From NCBI RefSeq assembly GCF_000444875.1, contig NC_021985.1:6406170-6470169 (forward strand): a stretch of 64,000 nucleotides of DNA, given 5' to 3'. The DNA comes from Streptomyces collinus Tu 365. Its GTDB lineage: Bacteria; Actinomycetota; Actinomycetes; Streptomycetales; Streptomycetaceae. Each line of letters opens with the position of its first letter. Positions within the stretch are counted from its first letter, which is position 1. Of the stretch, positions 8,249 to 16,656 are shown piece by piece. Below the pieces are notes generated by a model, which worked only from the letters and a program-made list of their open reading frames with translations, did no database searches and was not told the DNA's origin. The translations under genes and the position numbers were made by a program.

Positions 8249-9472
8249 ATGGCATACCACGTCCACTCCGAGGCCGGGCGACTGCGCCGCGTGATCCTGC
8301 ACCGGCCCGACCTGGAGCTCAAAAGGCTCACGCCCAGCAACAAGGACGCCCTCCTCTTCGACGACGTGCTGTGGGTGCGCCGGGCGCGCGCCGAGCACGA
8401 CGGGTTCGCGGACGTCCTGCGTGACCGGGGGGTCGCCGTCCACCTCTTCGGCGACCTGCTCACCGAGACCCTGGACGTCCCGGAGGCGCGCTCCCTCGTC
8501 CTCGACCGGGTCTTCGACGAGAAGGAGTACGGCCCGCTCGCCACCGACCACCTGCGCGCCGCCTTCGAGACGCTGCCGGCGCGCGAACTGGCCGAGGCCC
8601 TGGTGGGCGGCATGACCAAGCGCGAGTTCCTGGAGGCGCACGCGGAGCCGACCTCCGTGCGGTTCCACGTGATGGACCTCGACGACTTCCTGCTCGGTCC
8701 GCTGCCCAACCACCTCTTCACCCGGGACACCTCCGCCTGGATCTACGACGGTGTCGCCATCAACGCCATGCGCCGGCCCGCCCGGCAGCGGGAGGCCGTG
8801 CACTTCGAGGCGATCTACCGGCACCACCCGCTGTTCCGCGACGAGACGTTCCGGGTCTGGTCCCGGGGGCAGGCCGACTACCCCTCCACCATCGAGGGCG
8901 GCGACGTCCTGGTGATCGGCAACGGCGCCGTCCTCATCGGGATGAGCGAGCGCACCACCCCGCAGGCCGTGGAGATGCTGGCGCACAAGCTGTTCGCGGC
9001 GGGCTCCGCGTCCACGATCGTCGCGCTCGACATGCCCAAGCGGCGGGCCTTCATGCACCTCGACACCGTGATGACCATGGTCGACGGCGACACCTTCACC
9101 CAGTACGCCGGGCTCGGCATGCTGCGCTCGTACACCATCGAGCCGGGCGCGGGCGAGCAGGAGCTGAAGGTGACGGACCACCCGCCGGAGCACATGCACC
9201 GCGCGATCGCCGCCGCGCTGGGACTGGGCGAGATCCGGGTGCTGACCGCCACCCAGGACGTGCACGCGGCCGAGCGCGAGCAGTGGGACGACGGCTGCAA
9301 CGTGCTCGCCGTGGAGCCCGGTGTCGTCGTCGCCTACGAGCGCAACTCCACCACCAACACCCACCTGCGCAAACAGGGCATCGAGGTGATCGAGATCCCC
9401 GGCAGCGAGCTGGGCCGGGGCAGGGGCGGCCCGCGCTGCATGAGCTGCCCCGTCGAGCGCGAGGCGGTGTGA
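8249..9472 (+). CDS. arcA: Arginine deiminase
   Basis: This 407-aa enzyme hydrolyses arginine to citrulline and ammonia. Family signatures are visible: LHRPDLELKRLTP near the N-terminus, NHLFTRDTS, EGGDVLVIG, FMHLDTVMTMVD and the C-terminal catalytic-cysteine segment RCMSCP. The ATG at 8249 is chosen because family members start with this MxxHVxSExGRLR pattern and AGGA lies 7 nt upstream. An in-frame GTG at 8192 would add 19 unrelated residues. The next gene is ornithine carbamoyltransferase, so citrulline could be passed on for carbamoyl-phosphate formation. Confidence 0.93.
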   Translation: MAYHVHSEAGRLRRVILHRPDLELKRLTPSNKDALLFDDVLWVRRARAEHDGFADVLRDRGVAVHLFGDLLTETLDVPEARSLVLDRVFDEKEYGPLATDHLRAAFETLPARELAEALVGGMTKREFLEAHAEPTSVRFHVMDLDDFLLGPLPNHLFTRDTSAWIYDGVAINAMRRPARQREAVHFEAIYRHHPLFRDETFRVWSRGQADYPSTIEGGDVLVIGNGAVLIGMSERTTPQAVEMLAHKLFAAGSASTIVALDMPKRRAFMHLDTVMTMVDGDTFTQYAGLGMLRSYTIEPGAGEQELKVTDHPPEHMHRAIAAALGLGEIRVLTATQDVHAAEREQWDDGCNVLAVEPGVVVAYERNSTTNTHLRKQGIEVIEIPGSELGRGRGGPRCMSCPVEREAV

Positions 9473-9491
9473 CCGACCGGACGCAACCGGA

Positions 9492-9526
9492 CCGCATATA
9501 AATGCCATCGGTCGTATAGAATTCCA
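9492..9526 (+). promoter_or_regulatory. Two ARG boxes (ArgR operator) upstream of argF
   Basis: An AT-rich patch in very GC-rich DNA holds two operator-like half-palindromic boxes: GCATATAAATGC (9494-9505) and GTATAGAATTCC (9514-9525). Their centres are about 20 bp apart, close to the 21-bp arrangement of known ARG boxes. ArgR with arginine would repress argF from here. Confidence 0.65.
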
Positions 9527-9560
9527 GGGTCCCCGGTCCTCTCACCTTTGGAGCGCCCCC

Positions 9561-10568
9561 ATGGCGACCGTCCCGACCGCCCTCGCCGGCCGTCACTTCC
9601 TCAAGGAGCTGGACTTCACCGAGGAGGAGTTCCGCGGTCTGGTCGAGCTGGCCGCCGAGCTGAAGGCCGCCAAGAAGGCCGGGACCGAGACGCAGTACCT
9701 GCGCGGCCGCAACATCGCGCTGATCTTCGAGAAGACCTCGACGCGTACCCGCTGCGCGTTCGAGGTCGCCGCCGCCGACCAGGGCGCCCACACGACCTAC
9801 CTCGACCCCTCGGGCTCGCAGATCGGCCACAAGGAGTCGGTGCGGGACACCGCCCGGGTCCTCGGCCGGATGTTCGACGCCATCGAGTACCGGGGCGACA
9901 GCCAGGCCGGGGTCGAGGAGCTGGCCGCGCACGCCGGCGTGCCCGTCTACAACGGGCTGACCGACGACTGGCACCCCACCCAGATGCTCGCCGACGTGCT
10001 CACCATGACCGAGCACGGCACCCGGCCGCTGACGGAGACCGCCTTCGCCTACCTCGGCGACGCCCGCTTCAACATGGGCAACTCCTACCTGGTCACCGGC
10101 GCGCTGCTCGGGATGGACGTGCGGATCGTCGCGCCGAAGTCCTACTGGCCGGCCCAGGAGATCGTCGACCGCGCCCGGGAGCTGGCCGAGTCCTCCGGCG
10201 CCCGGATCACGCTCACCGAGGACGTCGCCGAGGGCGTCGCGGGAGCCGACTTCGTCGCCACCGACGTCTGGGTCTCGATGGGCGAGCCCAAGACGGTGTG
10301 GGACGAGCGGATCACCGCCCTCGCCCCGTACGCCGTCACCATGGACGTCCTGCGCGCCACCGGCAACCCGGACGTGAAGTTCCTGCACTGCCTGCCGGCC
10401 TTCCACGACCTCGGCACCAAGGTCGGCCGGGAGATCCACGAGAGCCACGGCCTGACCTCGCTGGAGGTCACGGACGAGGTCTTCGAGTCGGCCCACTCCG
10501 TCGTCTTCGACGAGGCCGAGAACCGGCTGCACACCATCAAGGCCGTGCTGGTCGCCACCCTCGCCTGA
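9561..10568 (+). CDS. argF: Ornithine carbamoyltransferase
   Basis: This 335-aa enzyme interconverts ornithine plus carbamoyl phosphate and citrulline. The carbamoyl-phosphate motif STRTR, the HPTQ motif, and the ornithine-binding FLHCLPAFHD are all present. It follows arcA by 88 bp and has its own ARG-box operator, which is typical of biosynthetic control. Its position next to arginine deiminase and a permease is typical of a catabolic (arcB-like) enzyme. Sequence alone does not tell which direction dominates, and in Streptomyces one enzyme may serve both. Confidence 0.93.
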   Translation: MATVPTALAGRHFLKELDFTEEEFRGLVELAAELKAAKKAGTETQYLRGRNIALIFEKTSTRTRCAFEVAAADQGAHTTYLDPSGSQIGHKESVRDTARVLGRMFDAIEYRGDSQAGVEELAAHAGVPVYNGLTDDWHPTQMLADVLTMTEHGTRPLTETAFAYLGDARFNMGNSYLVTGALLGMDVRIVAPKSYWPAQEIVDRARELAESSGARITLTEDVAEGVAGADFVATDVWVSMGEPKTVWDERITALAPYAVTMDVLRATGNPDVKFLHCLPAFHDLGTKVGREIHESHGLTSLEVTDEVFESAHSVVFDEAENRLHTIKAVLVATLA

Positions 10569-10585
10569 GTCGATTTATCCTGACC

Positions 10586-10617
10586 GGCGGCCCTCGGACC
10601 ACCCGTCCGGGGCCGCC
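10586..10617 (+). terminator. Strong hairpin after argF
   Basis: Arms 10586-10599 and 10605-10617 pair over 13 bp with one bulged T and a CACCC loop. It begins 17 nt after the argF stop. No T-tract follows, as is common for Streptomyces terminators. It may separate argF from the permease gene. Confidence 0.55.
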
Positions 10618-10676
10618 GCCGCGACCGGGGAAACCCCCACGGGTCGCCCGCACCACCAGAAACGAGCACCACCCGC

Positions 10677-12122
10677 ATGCCCGCCTCCCGCATCAAGTCC
10701 CCGCACCTGCTCGTCGCCGAATCCGGCGCCGACCGCGAGGGCCACGGCCTCAAGCGCACCATGGGCCTCTTCCAGCTCATCTGCTTCGGCGTCGGCGCCA
10801 TCGTCGGCACCGGCATCTTCGTCGGCCTCTCCGACTCCGTCGCCCAGGCCGGCCCCGCCGTGGTCGTCTCCTTCGTGCTCGCCGCGGTCACCTGCGTCTT
10901 CACCGCCCTGTCCTTCGCCGAGCTGGGCGGCGCGATCCCGGTCTCCGGCTCCTCGTACTCCTTCGCCTACGCGGGCCTCGGCGAGTCCACCGCCTTCCTG
11001 GTCGGCTGGTGCCTGCTGCTGGAGTACGGCATCTCCATCTCGGCCGTCGCCGTCGGCTGGAGCCAGTACGTCAACGAGCTGCTGCACAGCCTCACCGGCT
11101 GGCAGCTCCCGGCCGCCCTCTCCGCCGGCCCCGGCGACCACGGGATCGTGAACCTGCCCGCCGTGATCGTCATCGCCATGGCGTCCGTGCTGCTGGTGCG
11201 CGGTGTGCGGGAGAGCGCCGGGGCGACCGCCGCCATGGCCGCCGTGAAGCTGGTCATCCTGCTGGCCTTCTGCGCCATCGGCTACAGCGCCTTCAAGCAC
11301 GGCAACCTCACCCCGTTCTCCCCGGCCGGCCTCGGCGGCATCGGCGCGGGCACCACCGCAGCGTTCTTCTCCTACATCGGTTTCGACGCCATCACCACGG
11401 CCGGCGAGGAGGCGAAGAACCCGCGCCGGGACATCCCCGTCGCCATCCTCGTCTGCATGGGCCTGGTCACCCTGCTGTACTGCGCGGTCGCGCTCGCCGC
11501 GATCGGCGCCATCGGCGGCCACCAGGTCGCCGACCGGCCCGCCGCGCTGTCGTACGTCGTCAACCAGGTCACCGGCTCCGCCGTCGGCGGCGGAGTGATC
11601 GCCTTCGGCGCGGTCGTCGCCATCGCCTCCGTCGTGCTCGCCGTGATGTACGGCCAGACCCGCATCCTGATGTCGATGTCCCGGGACGGCCTGATCCCGC
11701 GCGTCTTCGAGAAGGTCTCCCCGAAGACCTCCACCCCGGTGGCCGGCACGCTGATCGTCGCCGTCGTCTTCGCCGTCCCGGCGGCCTTCGCCTCGCTCGA
11801 CGCCGTGATGAACCTGTGCACCATCGGCACGCTCGCCGTCATGGCCGTCGTCAACATCACCGTGATCGCCCTGCGCCGCCGCGAGCCGGGTCTCGACCGC
11901 AGCTTCCGGGTGCCGTTCTATCCCGTGGGCCCGCTGCTGGGCGTCGGCTTCTGCCTGTACCTGATGTACGAGACCGGCTGGCGGACCTGGATCCAGTTCG
12001 CGCTGTTCCTCGTGGCCGGCCTGGTCGTGTACCTCGCCTACGGGCGCCGGCACTCCACGCTCGCGCGGCCGGTCCCCGCGGTCACGCCGGCCGCCGCTGA
12101 GCGGGAACCACAGGCAGTCTGA
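10677..12122 (+). CDS. APC superfamily amino acid permease (cationic amino acid transporter-like)
   Basis: This 481-aa membrane protein has about 12 predicted helices, beginning after the segment LKRTMGLFQLICFGVGAIVGTGIFVGL, the conserved first-helix glycine motif of APC transporters. It also has SYIGFDAITTAGEEAKNP, characteristic of the cationic amino acid transporter branch. Placement behind arginine deiminase and ornithine carbamoyltransferase suggests arginine, ornithine or related amino acids as substrate; that is inference. The 3' end overlaps the convergent anti-sigma-type gene by 41 bp. Confidence 0.85.
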   Translation: MPASRIKSPHLLVAESGADREGHGLKRTMGLFQLICFGVGAIVGTGIFVGLSDSVAQAGPAVVVSFVLAAVTCVFTALSFAELGGAIPVSGSSYSFAYAGLGESTAFLVGWCLLLEYGISISAVAVGWSQYVNELLHSLTGWQLPAALSAGPGDHGIVNLPAVIVIAMASVLLVRGVRESAGATAAMAAVKLVILLAFCAIGYSAFKHGNLTPFSPAGLGGIGAGTTAAFFSYIGFDAITTAGEEAKNPRRDIPVAILVCMGLVTLLYCAVALAAIGAIGGHQVADRPAALSYVVNQVTGSAVGGGVIAFGAVVAIASVVLAVMYGQTRILMSMSRDGLIPRVFEKVSPKTSTPVAGTLIVAVVFAVPAAFASLDAVMNLCTIGTLAVMAVVNITVIALRRREPGLDRSFRVPFYPVGPLLGVGFCLYLMYETGWRTWIQFALFLVAGLVVYLAYGRRHSTLARPVPAVTPAAAEREPQAV

Positions 12123-12534
12123 ACCACACCGCCTTGCCCGACGGGGTGGGGCGGTGACCGCAGGACGAACTGAGGGCGCGGATCAGCAGCAGGCCGCGCC
12201 CGCCCTCCTGCCAGACGTCGGGCTCCTCGATCACCGGGCGGGTCAGATGACCGGGCGGCGCCGGGTCCGGGTCGTGCACCTCGACCTGGCAGCCGCTCGG
12301 CAGCAGCTCCACCACCAGCTCTATCGGGCCGCGGCCCGCCGTGTGCTCCACCGCGTTGGCCACCAGCTCCGCCGTCAGCAGCTCGGCGGTGTCGCTGTCG
12401 GCCGGGTGCTCCACCTCGGCGATGGCCGTACGCACCAGGGCACGGGCCACCGGCACCGCGGCGGCGGTGTGCGGCAGCGCGATGCGCCAGGAGGCCGGTC
12501 CGGCGGGGCGTTCGTGCAAGGCGAGTCCGTTCAT
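12082..12534 (-). CDS. Anti-sigma factor-type ATP-binding regulatory protein (HATPase_c_2)
   Basis: This 150-aa single-domain GHKL ATPase is of the RsbW/SpoIIAB type. The N box is LLTAELVANAVEH, the lid region holds EVHDPDPAPP, and the G2 box is GGRGLLLIRAL. Many Streptomyces paralogues of this class bind sigma factors or anti-anti-sigma proteins, or act as orphan regulators. No cognate STAS protein or sigma factor is adjacent. The ATG at 12534 is chosen by family length; a longer start at 12585 would add 17 residues. It converges on and overlaps the permease gene. Confidence 0.8.
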   Translation of the reverse strand: MNGLALHERPAGPASWRIALPHTAAAVPVARALVRTAIAEVEHPADSDTAELLTAELVANAVEHTAGRGPIELVVELLPSGCQVEVHDPDPAPPGHLTRPVIEEPDVWQEGGRGLLLIRALSSSCGHRPTPSGKAVWFRLPVVPAQRRPA

Positions 12535-12660
12535 GGAGCAGGCTGTCCTGCTTTCGACTAGGGAATGGTACGGGCCCGGCCCCACGGGACGGCCGCCGGG
12601 CGCCGCTCGGGACCACCGGCCCCGGTACCGGGCGGCCTACCCCACGAGGAACCGCAGGAC

Positions 12661-12790
12661 TCGGTGAAGGCCCTCGCCGAAGACCGCAACGTCCTGCACC
12701 CGGGGCGCATCGCCAGGGCGGCCCGTCAGCTCGGCCCGATCCCGAACGCGCAGGGCTTCCGCAATCCGAAGCACCGTCTCAAGACCGGGC
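12661..12790 (+). pseudogene. Possible gene remnant in 12535-12778 intergenic region
   Basis: The plus frame from about 12661 reads VKALAEDRNVLHPGRIARA followed by RQLGPIPNAQGFRNPKHRL, with a composition unlike random GC-rich DNA. It has no good start or ribosome site and no family I recognise, and it runs into the 3' end of the convergent OYE gene. It could be the tail of a lost gene. Confidence 0.25.
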
Positions 12791-13894
12791 GCGCTCACTC
12801 AGCGGCCCCATCTGATCCGACAGGGCGGGATAGTCGTTGTAACCGGCGGCCCCGCCCACATACATGAAGTACCGGTCCCGAACCGGGTTGAGGGGTGCGT
12901 CGAGGCGCAGCCGGGTGACGAGGTCCGGGTTGGCGAGGAAGGGTCGGCCGAGCGCCACCAGGTCGGCGCCGGCCGCCAGCATTTCCCGCGTGGCCCGTGT
13001 GACGGCCTGTGTGGAAAGGTCGGTCAGGTCTGGGTTGCCGATCAGGACGCCGGACCAGTCGGTCCGGATCCGCCGGTACCAGCCGGTTGCCGGGTCGGAG
13101 CGCACCAGGTGCAGATAGGCGAGGTCCAGCCCCTTCAGGCGGTCCAGGAGCGTGGCGTAGAGGCCGTCGGTGTCTTCCTCCACGACGCCGTTGACCGTGC
13201 TCGCGGGGGAGATGCGGATGCCCACCCGGTCCGCTCCGATCGCGTCGGCTGCCGCCTCGGCCACTTCCGCCGCGAACCGCACCCGCCGCGCGGCGGAGCC
13301 GCCGTAGCCGTCGGTGCGGAGGTTGGTGTTGTCCGCGAGGAACTGGTGCAGCAGCATGCCGTTGGCCGAGTGCACCTCCACACCCTCGAAGCCTGCGTCG
13401 ACGGCCCGGCGTGCGGCGGCGGCGAAGTCGGCGATCGTGTCCCGGATGTCCTCTGTCGTCATCGCGCGTGGGACGGCTGCCTGCAGGTGGCCCTGCGGTG
13501 TGAAGATCCTCTCCGGCAGCGGGACGGGGGAGGGTGAGAGGGGCGTGAGGCCGGTGGTCGCCGGGTGGCTGACCCGGCCCCCGTGTTGGAGCTGCAGGAA
13601 CATCTGTCCGCCGGCTGCCCGCACCGCGTCGGTGACCCGCCGCCAGCCGGCAGCGTGCCGGCCGGTGTGGATCGCGGGGATGTCGGGGTACGTCTGTCCG
13701 GCCGGGTTGGGCGTCGAGCCCTCGGCGATGATCAGTCCGGCCGCGGCGCGCTGTGCGTAGTGGGTGACCATCAGGTCCGTAGGGGTGCCGTCGGCCTCCG
13801 CGCGGTTCCGGCTCAGCGGGGCCATCACGAGGTGGTGGGGCAGGGCGAGCCGGCCGAGCCGGGCGGGGGCCAGGAAGTCCGTTGTCCGCGTCAT
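12779..13894 (-). CDS. Old Yellow Enzyme family alkene reductase (NemA-like)
   Basis: This 371-aa FMN enzyme uses NAD(P)H to reduce activated C=C bonds or nitro compounds. OYE features are FLAPARLGRLALPHHLVMAPLSRNR at the N-terminus, FLQLQHGGRVSHP, the substrate-binding HSANGMLLHQFL, NLRTDGYGGS, and the C-terminal phosphate-binding ADLVALGRPFLANPDL. The ATG at 13894 matches the family N-terminus. It is divergent from a MerR regulator over a 62-bp gap that contains a dyad, so it is probably the regulator's target and induced by electrophiles. Confidence 0.92.
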   Translation of the reverse strand: MTRTTDFLAPARLGRLALPHHLVMAPLSRNRAEADGTPTDLMVTHYAQRAAAGLIIAEGSTPNPAGQTYPDIPAIHTGRHAAGWRRVTDAVRAAGGQMFLQLQHGGRVSHPATTGLTPLSPSPVPLPERIFTPQGHLQAAVPRAMTTEDIRDTIADFAAAARRAVDAGFEGVEVHSANGMLLHQFLADNTNLRTDGYGGSAARRVRFAAEVAEAAADAIGADRVGIRISPASTVNGVVEEDTDGLYATLLDRLKGLDLAYLHLVRSDPATGWYRRIRTDWSGVLIGNPDLTDLSTQAVTRATREMLAAGADLVALGRPFLANPDLVTRLRLDAPLNPVRDRYFMYVGGAAGYNDYPALSDQMGPLSERARS

Positions 13895-13906
13895 GCCGGC
13901 ACGGTA

Positions 13907-13930
13907 GAACTTGACACCGATGTGAGGTTC
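13907..13930. promoter_or_regulatory. MerR-type operator between OYE and MerR genes
   Basis: A 24-bp imperfect dyad runs from GAACTTGACA (13907-13916) through CCGA to TGTGAGGTTC (13921-13930), with 8 of 10 arm positions complementary. On the minus strand TTGAAC (13932-13927) and TACCGT (13906-13901) form a promoter with a 20-bp spacer spanning the dyad. Such an overlong spacer is typical of MerR-activated promoters. Confidence 0.65.
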
Positions 13931-13956
13931 AAGCCCACTTCCCAGCGGAGGCGGAC

Positions 13957-14316
13957 ATGCGAATCGGCGAACTGGCCCGGCGCACCGGCGTGAGCGAGCG
14001 GTCGCTGCGCTACTACGAGACACAGGGACTGCTCACCGCCGAGCGCACCCCCGGCGGCCACCGCGACTACCCGGAATGGGCCGTCGACCGGGTCATCCGG
14101 ATCCAGGAACTGTACGCGGCCGGGCTGCACAGCGGGAAGATCCGACAACTGCTGCCCTGCATGCGCGACCGGGACGGCGGGCCCTCCGCGATCGCCACCG
14201 GACGCCTGGTGCGGGACCTGACCGCCGAGCGGGACCGGATCGACCGCATGATCGCTGACCTGCGCCGCTCCCGGGAGACCCTGGACGAGGTCATCCGCAC
14301 GGCCCAGGACGCCTGA
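13957..14316 (+). CDS. MerR family transcriptional regulator
   Basis: This 119-aa protein has an N-terminal winged HTH (MRIGELARRTGVSERSLRYYETQGLL, wing ERTPGGHRDYPE), then a helical dimerisation region ending in a coiled coil (DRIDRMIADLRRSRETLDEVI). The short C-terminus has few cysteines (one in LLPCMRDRDGG), so a metal-sensing role is unlikely and a small organic effector is possible. A GGAGG ribosome site lies 5 nt before the ATG. It is divergent from the OYE gene and probably controls it and itself. Confidence 0.9.
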   Translation: MRIGELARRTGVSERSLRYYETQGLLTAERTPGGHRDYPEWAVDRVIRIQELYAAGLHSGKIRQLLPCMRDRDGGPSAIATGRLVRDLTAERDRIDRMIADLRRSRETLDEVIRTAQDA

Positions 14317-14811
14317 CCGGCCGCCGTCTTGGCCTTCGACAAGCGTCGCTCTCACCCCCCCCGTAGGGGCGTACAGACAGCCGCTCGGACCCCTGACGTG
14401 CCGGAGCAGCCAGACGCTGACAGTTGGACCGCTGAGGCCCTGGCACGCGAACCGGCGCAAGGCAGACGCTGACGACAGGCGGTGACCACCGGCAGCCGAA
14501 TCCGCCGGCCTGCTCGACGGGCTGAGCGTGCGCGCGTGGGGCAACGCGGAGTTCCTCGCCCTGGTCCCACGAGACAGCCGCGCCGGTCGCAGCGCCCTGA
14601 ACAAGCACGTACGAAGTTCCTCCGCGCCCGCGTACAACCCTTCGGCCCCCTTACCGGTCCCTTGTTCGCGGACCCCACGCGGCACCCGAGGAATCTCTCG
14701 ATGAACGACGTGGCGTCCCCACACACCACCGGCCACACACCCTCGCTCGGCGCACAGCTCGCCGCCGACTGAGGCCACCGCCTCCGCGACTCACGAGGAG
14801 CCCCACCACCC
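14317..14811 (+). other. 495-bp stretch without a convincing gene
   Basis: No full gene is supported here. A plus-frame segment around 14508-14600 reads LLDGLSVRAWGNAEFLALV, which looks protein-like and may be a decayed fragment. A 23-codon frame at 14701-14772 (MNDVASPHTTGHTPSLGAQL..., AGGAA upstream) could be a tiny gene but has nothing else in its favour. The last 40 bp are the leader of the FG-GAP gene, with AGGAG at 14793-14797. Confidence 0.4.
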
Positions 14812-16167
14812 ATGCCCGTCCGCACAACGGCCACGCTCGCCACCTTCCTGGCAGCGGGCCTCGTCCCCCTCACTCTGCCCGCCGCCTCGGCGAGCGCCGC
14901 ACCCGCGAAGTACGGCGACGACTTCAACGGCGACGGCTACCGCGACTACGCGTACGCGAGCTTCAGCGCCAGAGGGGGCGGCGGGGTCACCGTGGTGTAC
15001 GGGACTGCCACCGGACCCGGCACCTCGAAGCAGCGCATCACCCAGTCGAGCCCCGGCGTGCCCGGCACCGACGAGGCCGATGACATGTTCGGCGAGGTCC
15101 GTGCCGCCGCGGACTTCGACGGCGACGGATACGGCGACCTCGCGGTGGCGGCGACCGGCGAGAACGGCTTCCAGGGCGCCGTGACGATTCTCTGGGGCTC
15201 CCCCTCCGGCCTGTCCACCGGCACGGCCCTCCCGAACAAGAACCCCGGCCGCAACAACTACATGGGCAAGGATTTGGCGACCGGCGACTTCAACGGGGAC
15301 GGCAAGCAGGACCTTGCCGTCATCAACGAATCGATGACCTACGTCTACCGCGGCCCGTTCAAGCGCTCCGGCACCACCGGCGCCGTGACCAAGCTCGACA
15401 AGACGTCGTCCTTCTACGCCTCGGCCCTGATCTCCGGCAAGGTCGACGGCGACAAGAAGACCGACCTCGCGATCATCGGCGACGTGGTCAGCCCCGAATA
15501 CACCGCGTCCGACGTCTGGTTCATCAAGGGTGGCGCAACCTCGCTCACCCCGGGCAAGAGCCTCCGCCTGGAGTCCGAGTCCGGCAACGGCGGCAGCGCC
15601 GAGCGCGGCGGCGACGGTGTCATCGCCGACTTCAACAAGGACGGCTACGGCGACATCGCCATCGGCACACCCCTCTACTCGAAGCACAAGGGCCGCGTCA
15701 GCGTCTGGTACGGCTCGTCCGCCGGCCCGTCCCGAAGCACCCGCCTCACCCAGGCGACCAGTGGGGTCGCCGGGACCCCCGAGAACCGGGACGAATTCGG
15801 CTCATCCATTGCGGCGGGTGACGTCAACGGCGACGGCTACGCGGATCTCGCAGTCGGCGTGCCGGGCGAAGAGATCGACGGCCAGGACTACGCGGGCGGC
15901 GTGCACGTCTTCAAGGGGCGGGCGGGCGGCCTGTCCGGAGCCGGTTCGCAGTGGTTCGCCCGCAACACCCCTGGCGTCCCGGGTCCGTTGATGGCCGACG
16001 ACCAGTTCGGTGGCCTGGTACGGCTGCGCGACACGGACGATGACGGAACGGCCGACCTGTACGTGAGCGGTGTCGGCTCTCTGCGGCTGCCCGGCTCAGC
16101 CAGCGGCATCACGACGGCGGGCGCGACGGACTACAACACGATGCCCATCGACGGCTTCCTGGAATGA
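14812..16167 (+). CDS. Secreted FG-GAP repeat (integrin alpha-like beta-propeller) protein
   Basis: This 451-aa protein starts with a signal peptide (basic N-terminus, hydrophobic core ATLATFLAAGLVPLTLP, AxA cleavage region near residue 30). The rest is a series of FG-GAP blades with calcium-binding loops of the type DFNGDGYRDYA, DFDGDGYGDLAV, DFNGDGKQDLAV, DFNKDGYGDIAI and DVNGDGYADLAVG. It also has GVPGTxExxDxFG spacers between blades, suggesting a six- or seven-bladed propeller. It is predicted to be extracellular. Streptomyces encode many paralogues and their ligands are mostly unknown. The gene stands alone. Confidence 0.9.
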   Translation: MPVRTTATLATFLAAGLVPLTLPAASASAAPAKYGDDFNGDGYRDYAYASFSARGGGGVTVVYGTATGPGTSKQRITQSSPGVPGTDEADDMFGEVRAAADFDGDGYGDLAVAATGENGFQGAVTILWGSPSGLSTGTALPNKNPGRNNYMGKDLATGDFNGDGKQDLAVINESMTYVYRGPFKRSGTTGAVTKLDKTSSFYASALISGKVDGDKKTDLAIIGDVVSPEYTASDVWFIKGGATSLTPGKSLRLESESGNGGSAERGGDGVIADFNKDGYGDIAIGTPLYSKHKGRVSVWYGSSAGPSRSTRLTQATSGVAGTPENRDEFGSSIAAGDVNGDGYADLAVGVPGEEIDGQDYAGGVHVFKGRAGGLSGAGSQWFARNTPGVPGPLMADDQFGGLVRLRDTDDDGTADLYVSGVGSLRLPGSASGITTAGATDYNTMPIDGFLE

Positions 16168-16254
16168 CTCCTCAGGACAAGTGGGAGCGCGGCGGCGTCC
16201 AGGGCGTCGGCCGCCTCCTGCAAGGCGGCTGTCAATGGCACCAGCTGACCGGGC

Positions 16255-16452
16255 TCAGCGGCTGATCGGTTCGCGGGAGGACCAGACGGGGTCGGTCACG
16301 TCGGGGCGCGGCACGTCCTTGCCGTAGTAGCTCTGTCCGCGCGTCCGAGTCGCCGGCGCCTTGACCTCGGGCGTGCGGACGCAGGCGGTCTGCACGTCGA
16401 GGGAGAACTGCCCTTCCCCGCCGACAACGGGCCCGGTCCGTGGTCCGGGGCA
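16255..16452 (-). pseudogene. C-terminal gene remnant in the 16168-16656 gap
   Basis: A 65-codon minus-strand frame between two stops reads GPVVGGEGQFSLDVQTACV and later GQSYYGKDVPRPDVTDPVW, a convincing protein-like tail, but there is no start codon, promoter or recognisable domain. It looks like the 3' end of a lost gene. The rest of 16168-16656 shows only the leader of the sigma-fusion gene: TTGACG (16565-16570), 17 bp, TGTTGT (16588-16593), then GGAGGA at 16641. Confidence 0.35.
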
Positions 16453-16656
16453 TCATGTGTCCAGTCGAGCGGGGGCCCAACCGCGCGTGCCAGATGTGTG
16501 CCTTCCTCACGGAGACCTCGTGGACGGGGTCCGTACAACCTGAATTGCGGGCCTGAAACGGTTCTTGACGCCGATCCACCGTTTTTCTGTTGTCTCCGTG
16601 AGCCTCGGGCGGTCTCCGTTCCGACAGCCGATCCCTGCGTGGAGGAACACACCCAC

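Noticed and set aside
14701..14772. 23-codon open frame as a leader peptide of the FG-GAP gene
   Set aside because: Only a weak ribosome site and no conserved pattern; reported as part of an empty stretch.
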